NCBI GenBank assembly: GCA_031429105.1
Contig: JANOYV010000090.1
Coordinates: forward strand, 20,894-84,893
Source of the DNA: JAKFWF01 sp031429105
GTDB lineage: Bacteria; Pseudomonadota; Alphaproteobacteria; Rhizobiales; Hyphomicrobiaceae
Direction: 5' to 3'
DNA length: 64,000 nucleotides
A program made the translations under genes and the position numbers. The notes under the pieces were generated by a model. It ran no database searches. It was not told the DNA's origin and saw nothing but the letters and a program-made list of their open reading frames with translations. How positions within the stretch are numbered: the first letter of the stretch is position 1; each line of letters starts with the position of its first letter. Shown in pieces: positions 51,777-61,303 of this stretch.

Positions 51777-52760
51777 ATGCCCGTGATTGATCGCCGTACC
51801 CTTTTGATCAGCGCGTCTGCGATGTCGATGACAGCCGCCGCTGGTGGCTTGGCCGGAGTGGCCCAAGCGCAGCCCGTTGAGATGTTGAAAATCTTCGTTC
51901 CAGCGGCACCAGGTGGCGGTTGGGATCAAACGGGGCGCACTATTGAGCAAGTTTTGCGCGCAACGAATGCCGTAAGTGCGGTGCAAATCACCAACGTTGC
52001 GGGTGCTGGCGGCACTGTCGGCCTGCCGCAGTTCGCCAACCAGTGGAAGGGCCAAGGCAACGCGTTGATGGTTGGTGGCATGGTGATGGTCGGCGCGATC
52101 ATTGCGAACAAGAGCGCGATCAAGCTTGACGCTGTCACGCCTATTGCACTGCTTACCGGCGAAGTTCAGGCCCTCGTTGTGCCAGCAGCATCACCGTTCA
52201 AAACGGCCAAAGACTTCGCCGATGCTCTGAAGGCCGATCCGACAAAGGTTCCAGTGGCGGGTGGTTCAGCGGGCGGGACCGATCATATCCTCCTTGGCAT
52301 GATCGCCAAGGCTGTCGGCGTACCGGCTGAAAAGATCAGCTACGTTGCATTCTCAGGCGGCGGCCCGGCAACCGCTGCAATCCTCGGTTCGCAAGTCGCG
52401 GCTGGCATTTCTGGCTACGGCGAATTCGCCGAGCAGATCAAGGCTGGTAAAATGCGCGTGCTCGCCATCTCCGGTGACAAGCGACAAGAAGGTATCGACG
52501 CACCAACCCTGAAGGAACAGGGCATCGACGTGGAGCTTTTCAACTGGCGCGGCGTGTTTGCCCCTCCCGGCATTTCCGAAGATCAACGCAAAGCCATGGT
52601 GGGTTTGATGGACAAGATGGCCGCATCGCCTGAGTGGATTGACGCTTGCAACAAGCGCGGCTGGACGCGCATTACACGGACGGGCGACGCTTACAAAACA
52701 TATATCGCGACAGAGATCGTGCGCATCGAAGCAATCCTTAAAGACCTCGGGATCGGCTAG
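51777..52760 (+). CDS. tctC: Tripartite tricarboxylate transporter substrate-binding protein
   Basis: A 327-residue periplasmic binding protein of the TctC/Bug family. It has a twin-arginine-like signal (DRRTLLISASAMSM, cleaved near GVAQAQP), then the family opening LKIFVPAAPGGGWDQTGR, with the APGG loop contacting the ligand carboxylate, and ITNVAGAGGTVG. The ATG at 51777 follows GGGGAA; a longer open frame upstream to 50991 is antisense to the molybdoenzyme gene. Ligands of this family include citrate and many other carboxylates. Confidence 0.93.
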   Translation: MPVIDRRTLLISASAMSMTAAAGGLAGVAQAQPVEMLKIFVPAAPGGGWDQTGRTIEQVLRATNAVSAVQITNVAGAGGTVGLPQFANQWKGQGNALMVGGMVMVGAIIANKSAIKLDAVTPIALLTGEVQALVVPAASPFKTAKDFADALKADPTKVPVAGGSAGGTDHILLGMIAKAVGVPAEKISYVAFSGGGPATAAILGSQVAAGISGYGEFAEQIKAGKMRVLAISGDKRQEGIDAPTLKEQGIDVELFNWRGVFAPPGISEDQRKAMVGLMDKMAASPEWIDACNKRGWTRITRTGDAYKTYIATEIVRIEAILKDLGIG

Positions 52761-52761
52761 A

Positions 52762-53289
52762 ATGGCATCGGGCTCAGATGGCTTGGCTCGGCGGCGCACA
52801 GCCGTCGGCGAATTGGCGATCGCGGTTGGCGTACTTGTCCTCGCCGCTGTTATCTATTGGCAAGTCCAAGTGATGCCCGTCTCGCCGCTTTACGCCAAAG
52901 TCGGACCAACACTCGTGCCGAGCCTTGCCGCATTAGCGATGACCGGTCTCGGACTGGCACTATTGTTGTCCGCTGTTCGCGGCGGCTGGCAATCCGCCGA
53001 AGAGCTGGAGGCGGTTCCCGATCGGTTAGCACTCGGTTGGGTTCTCGCCGGTCTCCTCATCAATCTGTTGCTGATCGACGTTGCAGGCTTCACGTTGGCC
53101 TCGACCTTACTGTTCATTTGTGTCGCGCGCGGCTTTGGGTCCAGGAAAATCATCCGAGATGCCTCGATCGGCGCGGCGTTCGCACTCGTGGCTTACTTTG
53201 GCTTTGCGAAAACGCTCGGCATCAACATTGGTGCTGGCGTCGTTGAACACACGATCGAGGGCCTGCTCCCGCTCTCCAGAAAGTCCTGA
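52762..53289 (+). CDS. tctB: Tripartite tricarboxylate transporter small membrane subunit
   Basis: A 175-residue membrane protein with four helices and the family feature of a helix pair around VGPTLVPSLAALAMTGLGLA, followed by LLIDVAGFTLASTLLFICVARGFG (split here: LLIDVAGF, ASTLLFICV). It starts one base after the tctC stop and ends one base before tctA, as in standard tctCBA operons. TctB is required for transport; its exact role is structural. Confidence 0.92.
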   Translation: MASGSDGLARRRTAVGELAIAVGVLVLAAVIYWQVQVMPVSPLYAKVGPTLVPSLAALAMTGLGLALLLSAVRGGWQSAEELEAVPDRLALGWVLAGLLINLLLIDVAGFTLASTLLFICVARGFGSRKIIRDASIGAAFALVAYFGFAKTLGINIGAGVVEHTIEGLLPLSRKS

Positions 53290-53290
53290 C

Positions 53291-54805
53291 ATGGATGCTG
53301 TTGCCGGCCTCATGAAGGGCTTCGCCGTTGCGCTCACGCCGATCAACCTGATGTGGTGCCTGATTGGCACCACGCTAGGTACAGCGATCGGTGTTTTGCC
53401 GGGTTTGGGACCGGCACTGACCATTGCCCTGCTGCTGCCAATTACCTTCAAGGTCGACCCGACAGCGGCCTTCATCTTGTTCGCTGGCATCTACTACGGG
53501 GCGATGTATGGCGGCTCGACCACCTCAATCTTGCTGAATACACCGGGCGAGAGCGCGACGATTGTCACTGCGCTCGAAGGCAACAAAATGGCGCGCAAAG
53601 GCCGAGCCGGCGCAGCGCTCGCAACCGCTGCCATCGGATCCTTTGTTGCAGGCACCATCGGAACGCTTGGCTTAGCCTTCCTCGCGCCCTTGGTTGCCGA
53701 CATGGCGTTGCAGTTCGGCCCGGCCGATTACTTCGCATTGATGGTTCTGGCCTTTGTCACGGTAGCAGCGGTTCTAGGCTCGTCTGCGGTACGTGGCCTT
53801 ACGGCACTGCTTTTTGGTATCTGGCTCGGGATGATCGGTGTTGATCTCCAGACCGGACAGGCTCGATTCACATTCGGCGTTCCAGAACTGCTTGACGGGA
53901 TCAACGTCATCATCGTCGCCGTCGGTCTATTTGCGGTTGGTGAAACGCTCTACGTCGCGTCCAGGTACAGCGGTGGCAACGACGAAGTCATTCCCCTCAA
54001 GGGCTCCCTCTGGATGACACGAGAGGAGTGGTCGCGCTCCTGGAAACCTTGGCTGCGAGGCACCGCCTTCGGTTTTCCAATTGGCGCCATGCCGGCCGGC
54101 GGCGCAGAAATTCCAACATTCTTGAGTTATTACACGGAAAAAAAGCTGTCAAAACATCCGGAAGAGTTCGGTCACGGCGCAATCGAAGGCGTTGCTGGCC
54201 CCGAAGCTGCCAACAACGCATCCGCAGCCGGTGTGCTCGTGCCAATGCTGACGCTTGGACTGCCAACCTCGGCAACAGCTGCCATCATGCTATCTGCGTT
54301 TCAGAGCTACGGTATCAACCCGGGCCCTCTATTGTTCCAGACCCAGCCTGAGCTGGTTTGGGGGCTGATTGCGTCGCTCTTCATCGGCAACGTCATGCTC
54401 CTGGTGCTCAACCTGCCAATGATCGCGCTGTGGGTGAAAATGCTCATGATCCCAGCGCCGCTGCTCTATGCTGGCATTCTCGTGTTTGCCACCATCGGCA
54501 CGTACGGGATCACACAATCGACCACCGATTTGATGTTGCTCTATGCGGTCGGTGGCATCGGATATCTGATGCGGCGCTACGACTTCCCCACCGCACCCGT
54601 CATCATCGGCATGATCCTGGGCCCCCTTGCGGAACAGAACCTGCGGCAAGCCATGACAATTTCGGCCGGAGACTGGACCGTGTTTTTTACGCGTCCGCTC
54701 TCAGCCACACTTCTGGTGTTGGCCGCAATCGCCATAGTTGGACCCAAGGCCTATGATTTCTGGGCACGGACGCAACTGAAGCCCGTACCCGGTGGCGACG
54801 CATAA
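53291..54805 (+). CDS. tctA: Tripartite tricarboxylate transporter large membrane subunit
   Basis: A 504-residue protein with about 12 helices that forms the sodium- or proton-driven translocation channel. Family motifs are GVLPGLGPALTIALLLP near the start, YYGAMYGGSTTSILLNTPGE in the first half, and GVLVPMLTLGLPTSATAAIM in the second. The ATG at 53291 lies one base after tctB. The gene converges on ilvN with 26 bases between. No tctDE two-component regulator is in the window. Confidence 0.96.
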   Translation: MDAVAGLMKGFAVALTPINLMWCLIGTTLGTAIGVLPGLGPALTIALLLPITFKVDPTAAFILFAGIYYGAMYGGSTTSILLNTPGESATIVTALEGNKMARKGRAGAALATAAIGSFVAGTIGTLGLAFLAPLVADMALQFGPADYFALMVLAFVTVAAVLGSSAVRGLTALLFGIWLGMIGVDLQTGQARFTFGVPELLDGINVIIVAVGLFAVGETLYVASRYSGGNDEVIPLKGSLWMTREEWSRSWKPWLRGTAFGFPIGAMPAGGAEIPTFLSYYTEKKLSKHPEEFGHGAIEGVAGPEAANNASAAGVLVPMLTLGLPTSATAAIMLSAFQSYGINPGPLLFQTQPELVWGLIASLFIGNVMLLVLNLPMIALWVKMLMIPAPLLYAGILVFATIGTYGITQSTTDLMLLYAVGGIGYLMRRYDFPTAPVIIGMILGPLAEQNLRQAMTISAGDWTVFFTRPLSATLLVLAAIAIVGPKAYDFWARTQLKPVPGGDA

Positions 54806-54831
54806 CGGGCAAAGCGCAATCAAATCCAACC

Positions 54832-55380
54832 TCACATTGCTGCTTGTCCACGTCCCATGGCTGCGATGCCGGTGCGGGAAACCTCGACAAGTCCCAGCGC
54901 CGTCATGATCGAAATGAACTGCTCGATTTTACTGGTGCGTCCTGTTAGTTCGAACACGAAGTGATCGGTCGAGGCATCAATCACGCTGGCGCGGAAGATC
55001 TCGGCCAATCGCAGCGCTTCAATGCGATCATTGCCCTTGCCTGCTACCTTGATTAGCGCCAATTCGCGTTCCAGCGGATCGCCCAACAGCGTCAGATCGA
55101 CGACACGGTGCACGAGCACCATACGCTCAAGCTGATGCTTGATCTGGTCGATGGTCGCGGGCGTACCTCGCGTGATTAGCGTGATGCGCGACAGATGCTT
55201 TTCGTGCTCGGTCTCTGTCACCGTGAGACTGTCAATGTTGTAGCCGCGCGCCGTAAACAGATTAACGACGCGGGCGAGGATCCCCGGTTCATTATCAACC
55301 AGCACTGACAGCGTGCGCTGGACGCTTTCAACGTTTGCGGGCGGATCGGAGTAGTGTGATTGCTTCTGGGTCTGGGTCAT
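54832..55380 (-). CDS. ilvN: Acetolactate synthase small (regulatory) subunit
   Basis: The regulatory subunit of acetohydroxyacid synthase, which binds valine and stimulates the catalytic subunit. The 182-residue protein has the N-terminal ACT domain (TLSVLVDNEPGILARVVNLF), RGYNIDSLTV and the C-terminal half ending in VSRTGIAAMGRG. It is the IlvH-like two-domain length. It follows the GST-like gene by nine bases and is separated from ilvI by two genes, unlike the usual adjacent arrangement. ilvC is not in the window. Confidence 0.95.
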   Translation of the reverse strand: MTQTQKQSHYSDPPANVESVQRTLSVLVDNEPGILARVVNLFTARGYNIDSLTVTETEHEKHLSRITLITRGTPATIDQIKHQLERMVLVHRVVDLTLLGDPLERELALIKVAGKGNDRIEALRLAEIFRASVIDASTDHFVFELTGRTSKIEQFISIMTALGLVEVSRTGIAAMGRGQAAM

Positions 55381-55389
55381 GTCGGCACA

Positions 55390-56079
55390 TCACGCTTTCG
55401 GTTTGCGAAGATCGTCGATGATGGTCTCGGCTGCTTCGCTGTTGTCGAGGAACCAGGGCTCGGCTTTGGCGCCAGCGAGCCAAGCGGCGTAGGCGGGGTG
55501 GGCCAATACTGCATCCACGTAGGCTTGGCTCACGGGGTCAACAGCAATGGCATAGGAATGTAGTCTTGTGACGACGGGGGCGTACATGCCATCGGCGGCC
55601 GTGAAGTCGCCGTAAAGGAAGAGTTTGCCGGTTTTCGCACCGAACTTGTCGCGTGCTTCACGCCATAGCGCTGTGATCCTTGCGACGTCCGTTGTGACCT
55701 CTGCACCACGATCCTTTGCCTTGAACCGGCGGGTCACATTCATCGAGCAGGCGTTGCGCAGGCTAACGAACCCTGAGTGCATTTCAGCCGAGGCACAGCG
55801 CGCGTGCGCCCTTGCCAGCCGGTCCTTCGGCCAGATTGCGTATTGGGGGAACTTATCCGCCAGATATTCCATAATCGCGAGGCTGTCCCACACCGTTACG
55901 CCGTCATCGATCAATGTCGGCACTTTGCCCGATGGCGAGTGTTTTAGGATCAGATCGCGCGTATCGGTCTCACGCAGCTGCACGACCGTTTCATCGAACG
56001 GGATGCCGAACGCCTTCATCACGATCCACGGTCGGAGCGACCACGACGAGTAGACCTTGTTGCCGATGATGAGTTTCAT
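55390..56079 (-). CDS. Glutathione S-transferase family protein
   Basis: A 229-residue cytosolic protein with the thioredoxin-like GST N-domain: KLIIGNKVYSSWSLRPWIVM with a Ser-rich active-site region, then GKVPTLIDDGVTVWDSLAIM containing the cis-Pro and the glutathione-binding ES/DS pair. The C-terminal helical domain is present. It belongs to the YfcF-like or zeta-adjacent bacterial group by sequence feel, but I cannot place it precisely. The ATG at 56079 (AAGG upstream) is preferred over the TTG at 56094. Located between ilvI and ilvN. Confidence 0.85.
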   Translation of the reverse strand: MKLIIGNKVYSSWSLRPWIVMKAFGIPFDETVVQLRETDTRDLILKHSPSGKVPTLIDDGVTVWDSLAIMEYLADKFPQYAIWPKDRLARAHARCASAEMHSGFVSLRNACSMNVTRRFKAKDRGAEVTTDVARITALWREARDKFGAKTGKLFLYGDFTAADGMYAPVVTRLHSYAIAVDPVSQAYVDAVLAHPAYAAWLAGAKAEPWFLDNSEAAETIIDDLRKPKA

Positions 56080-56145
56080 AGTTGATACCTTCAACGCGCT
56101 TTGCGACTACTTAAATTAGACGAAGTTGGGGATGTGTGATTGCAC

Positions 56146-56631
56146 TCACTCAGCCTTCGGAAACCTTGCCTTGGCGAACGTCGGCACACCCACGGTCTCG
56201 ACCTGAGCGACGAACTTGCGCGCGTCGACCTCACTGATCTTGTATTGCGCCAATGCCGCACCGACCCGTTTGAGCATGGCACCGACAAGTTCGTCGGGCG
56301 CTGGCAAGTCCAACCGCACACGCTCGCCTACGGGCAGATTCGAATAGACCGCCGCCGTCACTTTCGAATGAATGTAGTCCTGCACGAGACAGCCTTCGAG
56401 CGCGGAACCATAGTCTGAGTTCAACGCGTGCGTCTGATAGCAGTTGGCGATGAACTGATAAGCGCCCATCGCCCCCTTGGACTGCTGGAGCTGTGCCAGC
56501 GAAATAGCTGACGCTTTTATATTTGCCGTCCGGTCCCAGGCTTTCGGTTTAGCCTCCACCGCCGACGCTGCAAGGACGCTCGCGACGAGTGCAAACGTGG
56601 CAGCACAATCCCTAACTGGGCCATGTCTCAT
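56146..56631 (-). CDS. Exported hypothetical protein translationally coupled to ilvI
   Basis: A 161-residue protein with a signal peptide (ATFALVASVLAASAVEAK). The mature part is helical, with two cysteines (IANCYQTH, EGCLVQD) that could form a disulfide in the periplasm, and no family I recognise. Its ATG overlaps the ilvI stop as ATGA, so it is translated from the ilvI message. Why an exported protein is coupled to a cytoplasmic biosynthetic enzyme is unclear. Confidence 0.68.
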   Translation of the reverse strand: MRHGPVRDCAATFALVASVLAASAVEAKPKAWDRTANIKASAISLAQLQQSKGAMGAYQFIANCYQTHALNSDYGSALEGCLVQDYIHSKVTAAVYSNLPVGERVRLDLPAPDELVGAMLKRVGAALAQYKISEVDARKFVAQVETVGVPTFAKARFPKAE

Positions 56632-58394
56632 ACCAGCATCTTGCCTTCCTTGCTGATCGCCTTGCCAATAGACTCGTCGGTCGCGTCTTCGCCGAGCAGC
56701 ATCTCGTTATGCGCCTTGCCGGACGGGATCATCGGGAAACAGTTCGCAAGTTGTGTCACGCGGCAGTCAAAGATCACTGGCGCTTTCACGTCGATCATTT
56801 CCTTGATCGCGTCATCGAGATCGGCCGGGTTGTCGCAACGCATTCCGACGCCGCCGTAGGCTTCCGCAAGCTTCACAAAATCGGGCAGCGCCTCGGTGTA
56901 GCTTTCCGAGTAGCGATTGCCATGCAGTAGCTGCTGCCACTGGCGCACCATGCCCATGTACTGGTTGTTGAGAATGAAAATCTTGACGGGCAATCGGTAC
57001 TGGATCGCTGTCGACATTTCTTGAATGTTCATCAGGATCGAAGCATCGCCTGCAATGTCGATGACCAGCGATTTCGGATGCGCCATCTGCACGCCGATCG
57101 CGGCCGGCAAGCCATAGCCCATGGTGCCTAGGCCGCCGGACGTCATCCAGCGGTTCGGCTCTTCGAAGTGATAGAATTGGGCGGCCCACATTTGATGTTG
57201 ACCAACCTCAGTCGTGATGTACGTGTCGCGATCCTTGGTCAACTCGTAAAGGCGCTGCACCGCATACTGCGGCATGATCACATCCTTGGTCGGCTTGTAG
57301 CTGAGCGACTTCTTCGCCCGCCACGTGTCGATTTGCTTCCACCAGCCCTTATGGGCCGCCTTATCGAGTTGCGGCGCCTTTGCCTTCCAGGCCTTCAGCA
57401 TCTCCTCGAGAACGTAAGTCACATCGCCGATGATCGGCACATCGACGCGCACATTCTTGTTGATCGAGGACGGGTCGATATCGATGTGGATCTTCTTCGA
57501 ATTCGGTGCAAAGGCGTTCAGACGACCAGTGATGCGATCATCAAAGCGAGCGCCGACGTTGATCATCACGTCGCAGTCGTGCATCGCCCAGTTCGCTTCA
57601 TACGTGCCGTGCATGCCCAGCATGCCGAGCCATTGCTTGTCGGATGCGGGATAGGCACCGAGCCCCATCAAGGTCGAGGTAATCGGGAAGCCGGTCAGCC
57701 GCACGATTTCGCGCAGGAGTTGGCTGGCTTTGGGCCCTGAATTGATCACCCCACCGCCGGTATAAAAGAGCGGCTTCTTGGCCGTTGCCATCAATTCCAC
57801 GGCCTGCATGACGCCCGCCATTTCAGGCTTCATCTTCGGGTTGTAGGTCTTATGCTGCACGCCAGATGGACCAGTGTAGTTGCCGCTTGCAAATTGGATA
57901 TCCTTCGGAATATCGACGACAACGGGGCCCGGTCGTCCGCTGCGCGCCACGTGGAACGCCTCGTGGATCACGCGCGCCAAGTCGTTGACATCCTTCACCA
58001 GCCAGTTGTGCTTGGTGCACGACCGGGTGATGCCGACCGTATCGCACTCTTGGAACGCGTCGGAGCCGATCAGATGGGTTGGCACCTGTCCGGTGAAGCA
58101 AACGACAGGAATGGAATCCATCAGTGCATCGGTCAGTCCTGTCACGGCATTGGTTGCCCCTGGCCCCGATGTGACGAGGACGACGCCGACTTTACCCGTC
58201 GAGCGCGCGTATCCTTCAGCTGCGTGCACTGCGCCGCCCTCCTGGCGCACCAGCACGTGCTTGACCTTCTCCTGCTGGAAGATCTCGTCATAGATTGGCA
58301 GCACCGCGCCACCGGGATAGCCAAAAATGAAATCCACGCCCTGGTCTTGGAGGGCCGTGATCACCATCTCGGCGCCGGTCATTATGCGGGTCAT
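56628..58394 (-). CDS. ilvI: Acetolactate synthase large (catalytic) subunit
   Basis: This ThDP enzyme makes 2-acetolactate or 2-aceto-2-hydroxybutyrate, the first common step to valine, leucine and isoleucine. The 588-residue protein has the catalytic Glu in FIFGYPGGAVLPIYDE, QEGGAVHAAEGYARSTGK (split: RQEGGAVHAAEG), central FAD-binding features (GVINSGPKASQ, GMHGTYEANWA) and the ThDP-Mg motif IAGDASILMNIQE through ILNNQYMGMVRQW. AGGGAGC precedes the ATG at 58394. I saw no leader-peptide attenuator in the 84 bases upstream. Confidence 0.96.
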   Translation of the reverse strand: MTRIMTGAEMVITALQDQGVDFIFGYPGGAVLPIYDEIFQQEKVKHVLVRQEGGAVHAAEGYARSTGKVGVVLVTSGPGATNAVTGLTDALMDSIPVVCFTGQVPTHLIGSDAFQECDTVGITRSCTKHNWLVKDVNDLARVIHEAFHVARSGRPGPVVVDIPKDIQFASGNYTGPSGVQHKTYNPKMKPEMAGVMQAVELMATAKKPLFYTGGGVINSGPKASQLLREIVRLTGFPITSTLMGLGAYPASDKQWLGMLGMHGTYEANWAMHDCDVMINVGARFDDRITGRLNAFAPNSKKIHIDIDPSSINKNVRVDVPIIGDVTYVLEEMLKAWKAKAPQLDKAAHKGWWKQIDTWRAKKSLSYKPTKDVIMPQYAVQRLYELTKDRDTYITTEVGQHQMWAAQFYHFEEPNRWMTSGGLGTMGYGLPAAIGVQMAHPKSLVIDIAGDASILMNIQEMSTAIQYRLPVKIFILNNQYMGMVRQWQQLLHGNRYSESYTEALPDFVKLAEAYGGVGMRCDNPADLDDAIKEMIDVKAPVIFDCRVTQLANCFPMIPSGKAHNEMLLGEDATDESIGKAISKEGKMLV

Positions 58395-58478
58395 TGTGTA
58401 AGCTCCCTAAAACGACGATCAAGACGACACAATTTGCTGCATCGCACGCTTGTTGGGCCATCGATGACGGTAGATCAT

Positions 58479-59408
58479 TCAAAAATCAATAAATGAAATA
58501 ATTTCTCGGCTACTTTGTGCTGATTCGTGCGTTGAAATATGTTTCCACGTAATCATATGTCGTTTGAGCCATGTTATTTGGCGTTTTGCGAACTGACGCG
58601 TTTCGCTCTTCGCCAACTCCGTTGCGCGCTCGAGCGTCACGACGCCCTCAAGGTAGTCGATGAGCGGGCGCACGCCCAGAGCCCGCATGATGGGCAGGTC
58701 TGCTGGCAACTGAGCCTCCCGAAGGCGGGCAACCTCCTCCAGCGCGCCTTGACGCATGATCAAGTCAAAGCGCTGATCACACCGCGCCATCATTGCCCCA
58801 CGCTCAAGCTCGATCACGAAGCGGAGCGCTTGTTCCGGATCAATCACCGGAACGCCCGGAATTTGTTGCCAGTGACTAAGAGATTGGCCCGTCGCTTCCA
58901 GCACTTCGAGTGCGCGGGTAATCCGCTGAGTATCGGTTGGAACCAGTCGCGCGCCCATAATCGGGTCACGGGCGCTCAGCTCTCGATGCAATGCGGTAGC
59001 ACCTTCGCTGAGGGCTCTAGTGCGAATATGTGCACGAAGTTCGTTAGGAATCGGTGGGATCGGCGACAGACCCTCAAGCAGCGCCTTGAAATAAAGCCCT
59101 GTCCCGCCAACGATCAAGGCTGTTTCGCCTCGCCCGTGGGCCTCAGTCAGCGCGGCTGCACACTCGCCGACGAATCTAGCGACCGAATAAGCATCGCGCC
59201 CAGATATGTGACCACTTAGGGCGTGCCGGACGCGTTGCTCCTCCTCGACGGTCGGGCGGGCCGTCAAAACCCGCAGATCCGTATAAACCTGCATGCTGTC
59301 CGCATTGATGATCACCGCCGCGCCGAGTTGCTCGGCAAGTGACAGCGCGAGTGCTGACTTGCCGCTGGCGGTTGGCCCGGCGATAAGGATCGTGCGAGTC
59401 TTGGTCAT
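58479..59408 (-). CDS. miaA: tRNA dimethylallyltransferase
   Basis: MiaA transfers a dimethylallyl group from DMAPP to N6 of A37 in tRNAs that read U-starting codons. The 309-residue protein has the P-loop AGPTASGKS at residues 10-18, the DSMQVYTDLRVLTARPT substrate segment and GGTGLYFKALLEGL. The C-terminal part RQFAKRQITWLKR is the tRNA-binding region. The ATG at 59408 gives the standard start. It is divergent from serB and 84 bases upstream of ilvI on the same strand. Confidence 0.96.
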   Translation of the reverse strand: MTKTRTILIAGPTASGKSALALSLAEQLGAAVIINADSMQVYTDLRVLTARPTVEEEQRVRHALSGHISGRDAYSVARFVGECAAALTEAHGRGETALIVGGTGLYFKALLEGLSPIPPIPNELRAHIRTRALSEGATALHRELSARDPIMGARLVPTDTQRITRALEVLEATGQSLSHWQQIPGVPVIDPEQALRFVIELERGAMMARCDQRFDLIMRQGALEEVARLREAQLPADLPIMRALGVRPLIDYLEGVVTLERATELAKSETRQFAKRQITWLKRHMITWKHISTHESAQSSREIISFIDF

Positions 59409-59461
59409 ACGCACTTCATACCAAGACCAGCATTGCAAATCACCGGGATCGATAGAACTTC

Positions 59462-60382
59462 ATGAAGCGCACCTACGCTCTCGTCCTCACGAGCCCGCCG
59501 GATCGCCCCTCCCTCAGCGACTTTGCCGTTGCGCGAGCGCGGTCAATCATTCCGGAAGGGCAACGCCTTAACGACGAGTGGCTGCATCCGACCGAAGCTT
59601 GGCAGGCTCGGTTCATGAGCGATGGCACAGCCTCAGAACTCGGCGTCTTGCGGACACGCGTCGCCAACGCGCTGCACGGCATTACGTTGGACGTCAATAT
59701 CGTGCCCGACGAGATGGGCCGCCGCCGCAAAAAACTTCTGGTGGCTGATATGGATTCGACCATGATCAACCAGGAGTGCATCGACGAAATGGCCGATGTC
59801 TTGGGGCTCAAAGATAAGATTTCCGCAATCACCGAGCGCGCCATGCGCGGCGAACTGGAGTTCGAGGCAGCTCTCAGTGAGCGTTTGGCTTTTTTGCGTG
59901 GTCTGGCCGCCAGTGAATTGCGCAAAATCTATGACACCCGGATCACACTGATGCCGGGCGGTCGCACACTCCTTGCCACCATGCGAGCCAATGGCGCTTA
60001 CACGGCGCTGGTATCCGGCGGATTTACGCATTTCACGACCTTTGTCGCAACCGACCTCGGCTTCGACGAAAGCCACGCCAACACTTTGGAAATCGACCGA
60101 GACGGAGACCTGACCGGCCAGACCGTTGGGCCGATCCTTGGACGTGAAGCCAAGCTCGCCACGCTGCTGCGCATCGCAGATGATCGAAGCCTGCAGCCGT
60201 CGGAAACCCTTGCCGTTGGCGACGGCGCCAACGATCTCGCCATGGTCAAAGCGGCTGGCCTGGGCGTTGCCTATCGCGCCAAACCAATTGTCGCTGCGGA
60301 GGCTGCCTGCTCCATTACCCACGGGGATCTAACGGCGCTCTTGTATTTACAGGGCTATAAGCGCGACGAGTTTGTCGGCTGA
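59462..60382 (+). CDS. serB: Phosphoserine phosphatase
   Basis: SerB hydrolyses O-phosphoserine, the last step of serine synthesis. The 306-residue protein has a variable N-terminal region of about 90 residues, as in proteobacterial SerB, then HAD motif I in VADMDSTMINQECIDE, motif II VSGGFTHFT, and motif IV VGDGANDLAMVKAAGLGVA. It is divergent from miaA (53 bases) and converges on the membrane-protein gene four bases after its stop. Confidence 0.95.
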   Translation: MKRTYALVLTSPPDRPSLSDFAVARARSIIPEGQRLNDEWLHPTEAWQARFMSDGTASELGVLRTRVANALHGITLDVNIVPDEMGRRRKKLLVADMDSTMINQECIDEMADVLGLKDKISAITERAMRGELEFEAALSERLAFLRGLAASELRKIYDTRITLMPGGRTLLATMRANGAYTALVSGGFTHFTTFVATDLGFDESHANTLEIDRDGDLTGQTVGPILGREAKLATLLRIADDRSLQPSETLAVGDGANDLAMVKAAGLGVAYRAKPIVAAEAACSITHGDLTALLYLQGYKRDEFVG

Positions 60383-60386
60383 TCCA

Positions 60387-61058
60387 TCAACGACCCAACA
60401 AACGTCGCACCTGCAGCAGCATATCGTCGCGCACCTTGAGCAGGGTTGGCCGCAGTGCGCTCCACCGCGTTCGAACGGCTTGCCCCAACCGATACTTGGC
60501 AATGCGTCCATAGCGCCAAGCCCACGAAGCACGGATGGCTGAGAACGCCCGATCTTTCCATGGCATCAGCCAGTTATACGCGCGTGCAAACCAGCCAATC
60601 TGCATCAGTTTTGGTTGGGTCAGCATGAACAGCCGCGCTAGGATCGCGGTTCCAGCGACTTTCGCACCAATGAACAGCAAAGCCGCCATCAGTGCGTGCC
60701 CTGTGGCAATCAGATAAAGGGCCAACAGTTTCAGCGGTAACAGCAGCGCCGAAGGCAGCACAAACGCTGCGAGCGCACCGTAGGGCGGCAGGCCCGCAAT
60801 GATGGCCTCAAGCTTCGCAATAAGCGGAAAACGGGCAAAGCGCGCCAAAAGCGCTGCAAGTGGCTGCCAACCCCACTCTTCAAACAGCAGAACCAGTGCG
60901 AACAGCACTTCGAATGTTCGCCGCACAACGAGGCGGACGATTGACCACAAGGTACGCACCAAAGTTGTAACACCCGCCGTAAGTCTTGACGCAGCCGGGC
61001 CGACCCGACGTCGCGCCAGTTCAACTAACCTCAGCAATGACTTACCATCCGCAGCCAT
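60387..61058 (-). CDS. Conserved membrane protein, unknown function
   Basis: A 223-residue protein with hydrophobic segments LFALVLLFEEWGWQPLAAL, PYGALAAFVLPSALLLPLKLL and ALMAALLFIGAKVAGTAIL, the last two probably membrane-spanning, and strongly basic ends. The motif FEEWGW followed by a helical pair is shared with uncharacterised proteins of other alphaproteobacteria as I recall. The ATG at 61058 is preferred over a start at 61127 because residues upstream are not hydrophobic or conserved. Function unknown. Confidence 0.65.
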   Translation of the reverse strand: MAADGKSLLRLVELARRRVGPAASRLTAGVTTLVRTLWSIVRLVVRRTFEVLFALVLLFEEWGWQPLAALLARFARFPLIAKLEAIIAGLPPYGALAAFVLPSALLLPLKLLALYLIATGHALMAALLFIGAKVAGTAILARLFMLTQPKLMQIGWFARAYNWLMPWKDRAFSAIRASWAWRYGRIAKYRLGQAVRTRWSALRPTLLKVRDDMLLQVRRLLGR

Positions 61059-61303
61059 GACGGGCGTATTCCGAACTTGGGGTCGACAAGATATCCTCGC
61101 CGCTCTTATATCCGGAAGGTCCCTCAAACGGCGTTAAGAGCCGGCAGAACAGCGACGAGCACCGTAACCGCACCAAACACTTGTGTCGGATCGGTCTTTC
61201 AAGTACGAGGCTCGAACAGAAATCAACCACCGACATGTCCTGCTCGGTCCTGCGGCCCTCGTGCGGTCCGGTTCCGCTGGCGCTGATTTGAGAGAAAACG
61301 ACG

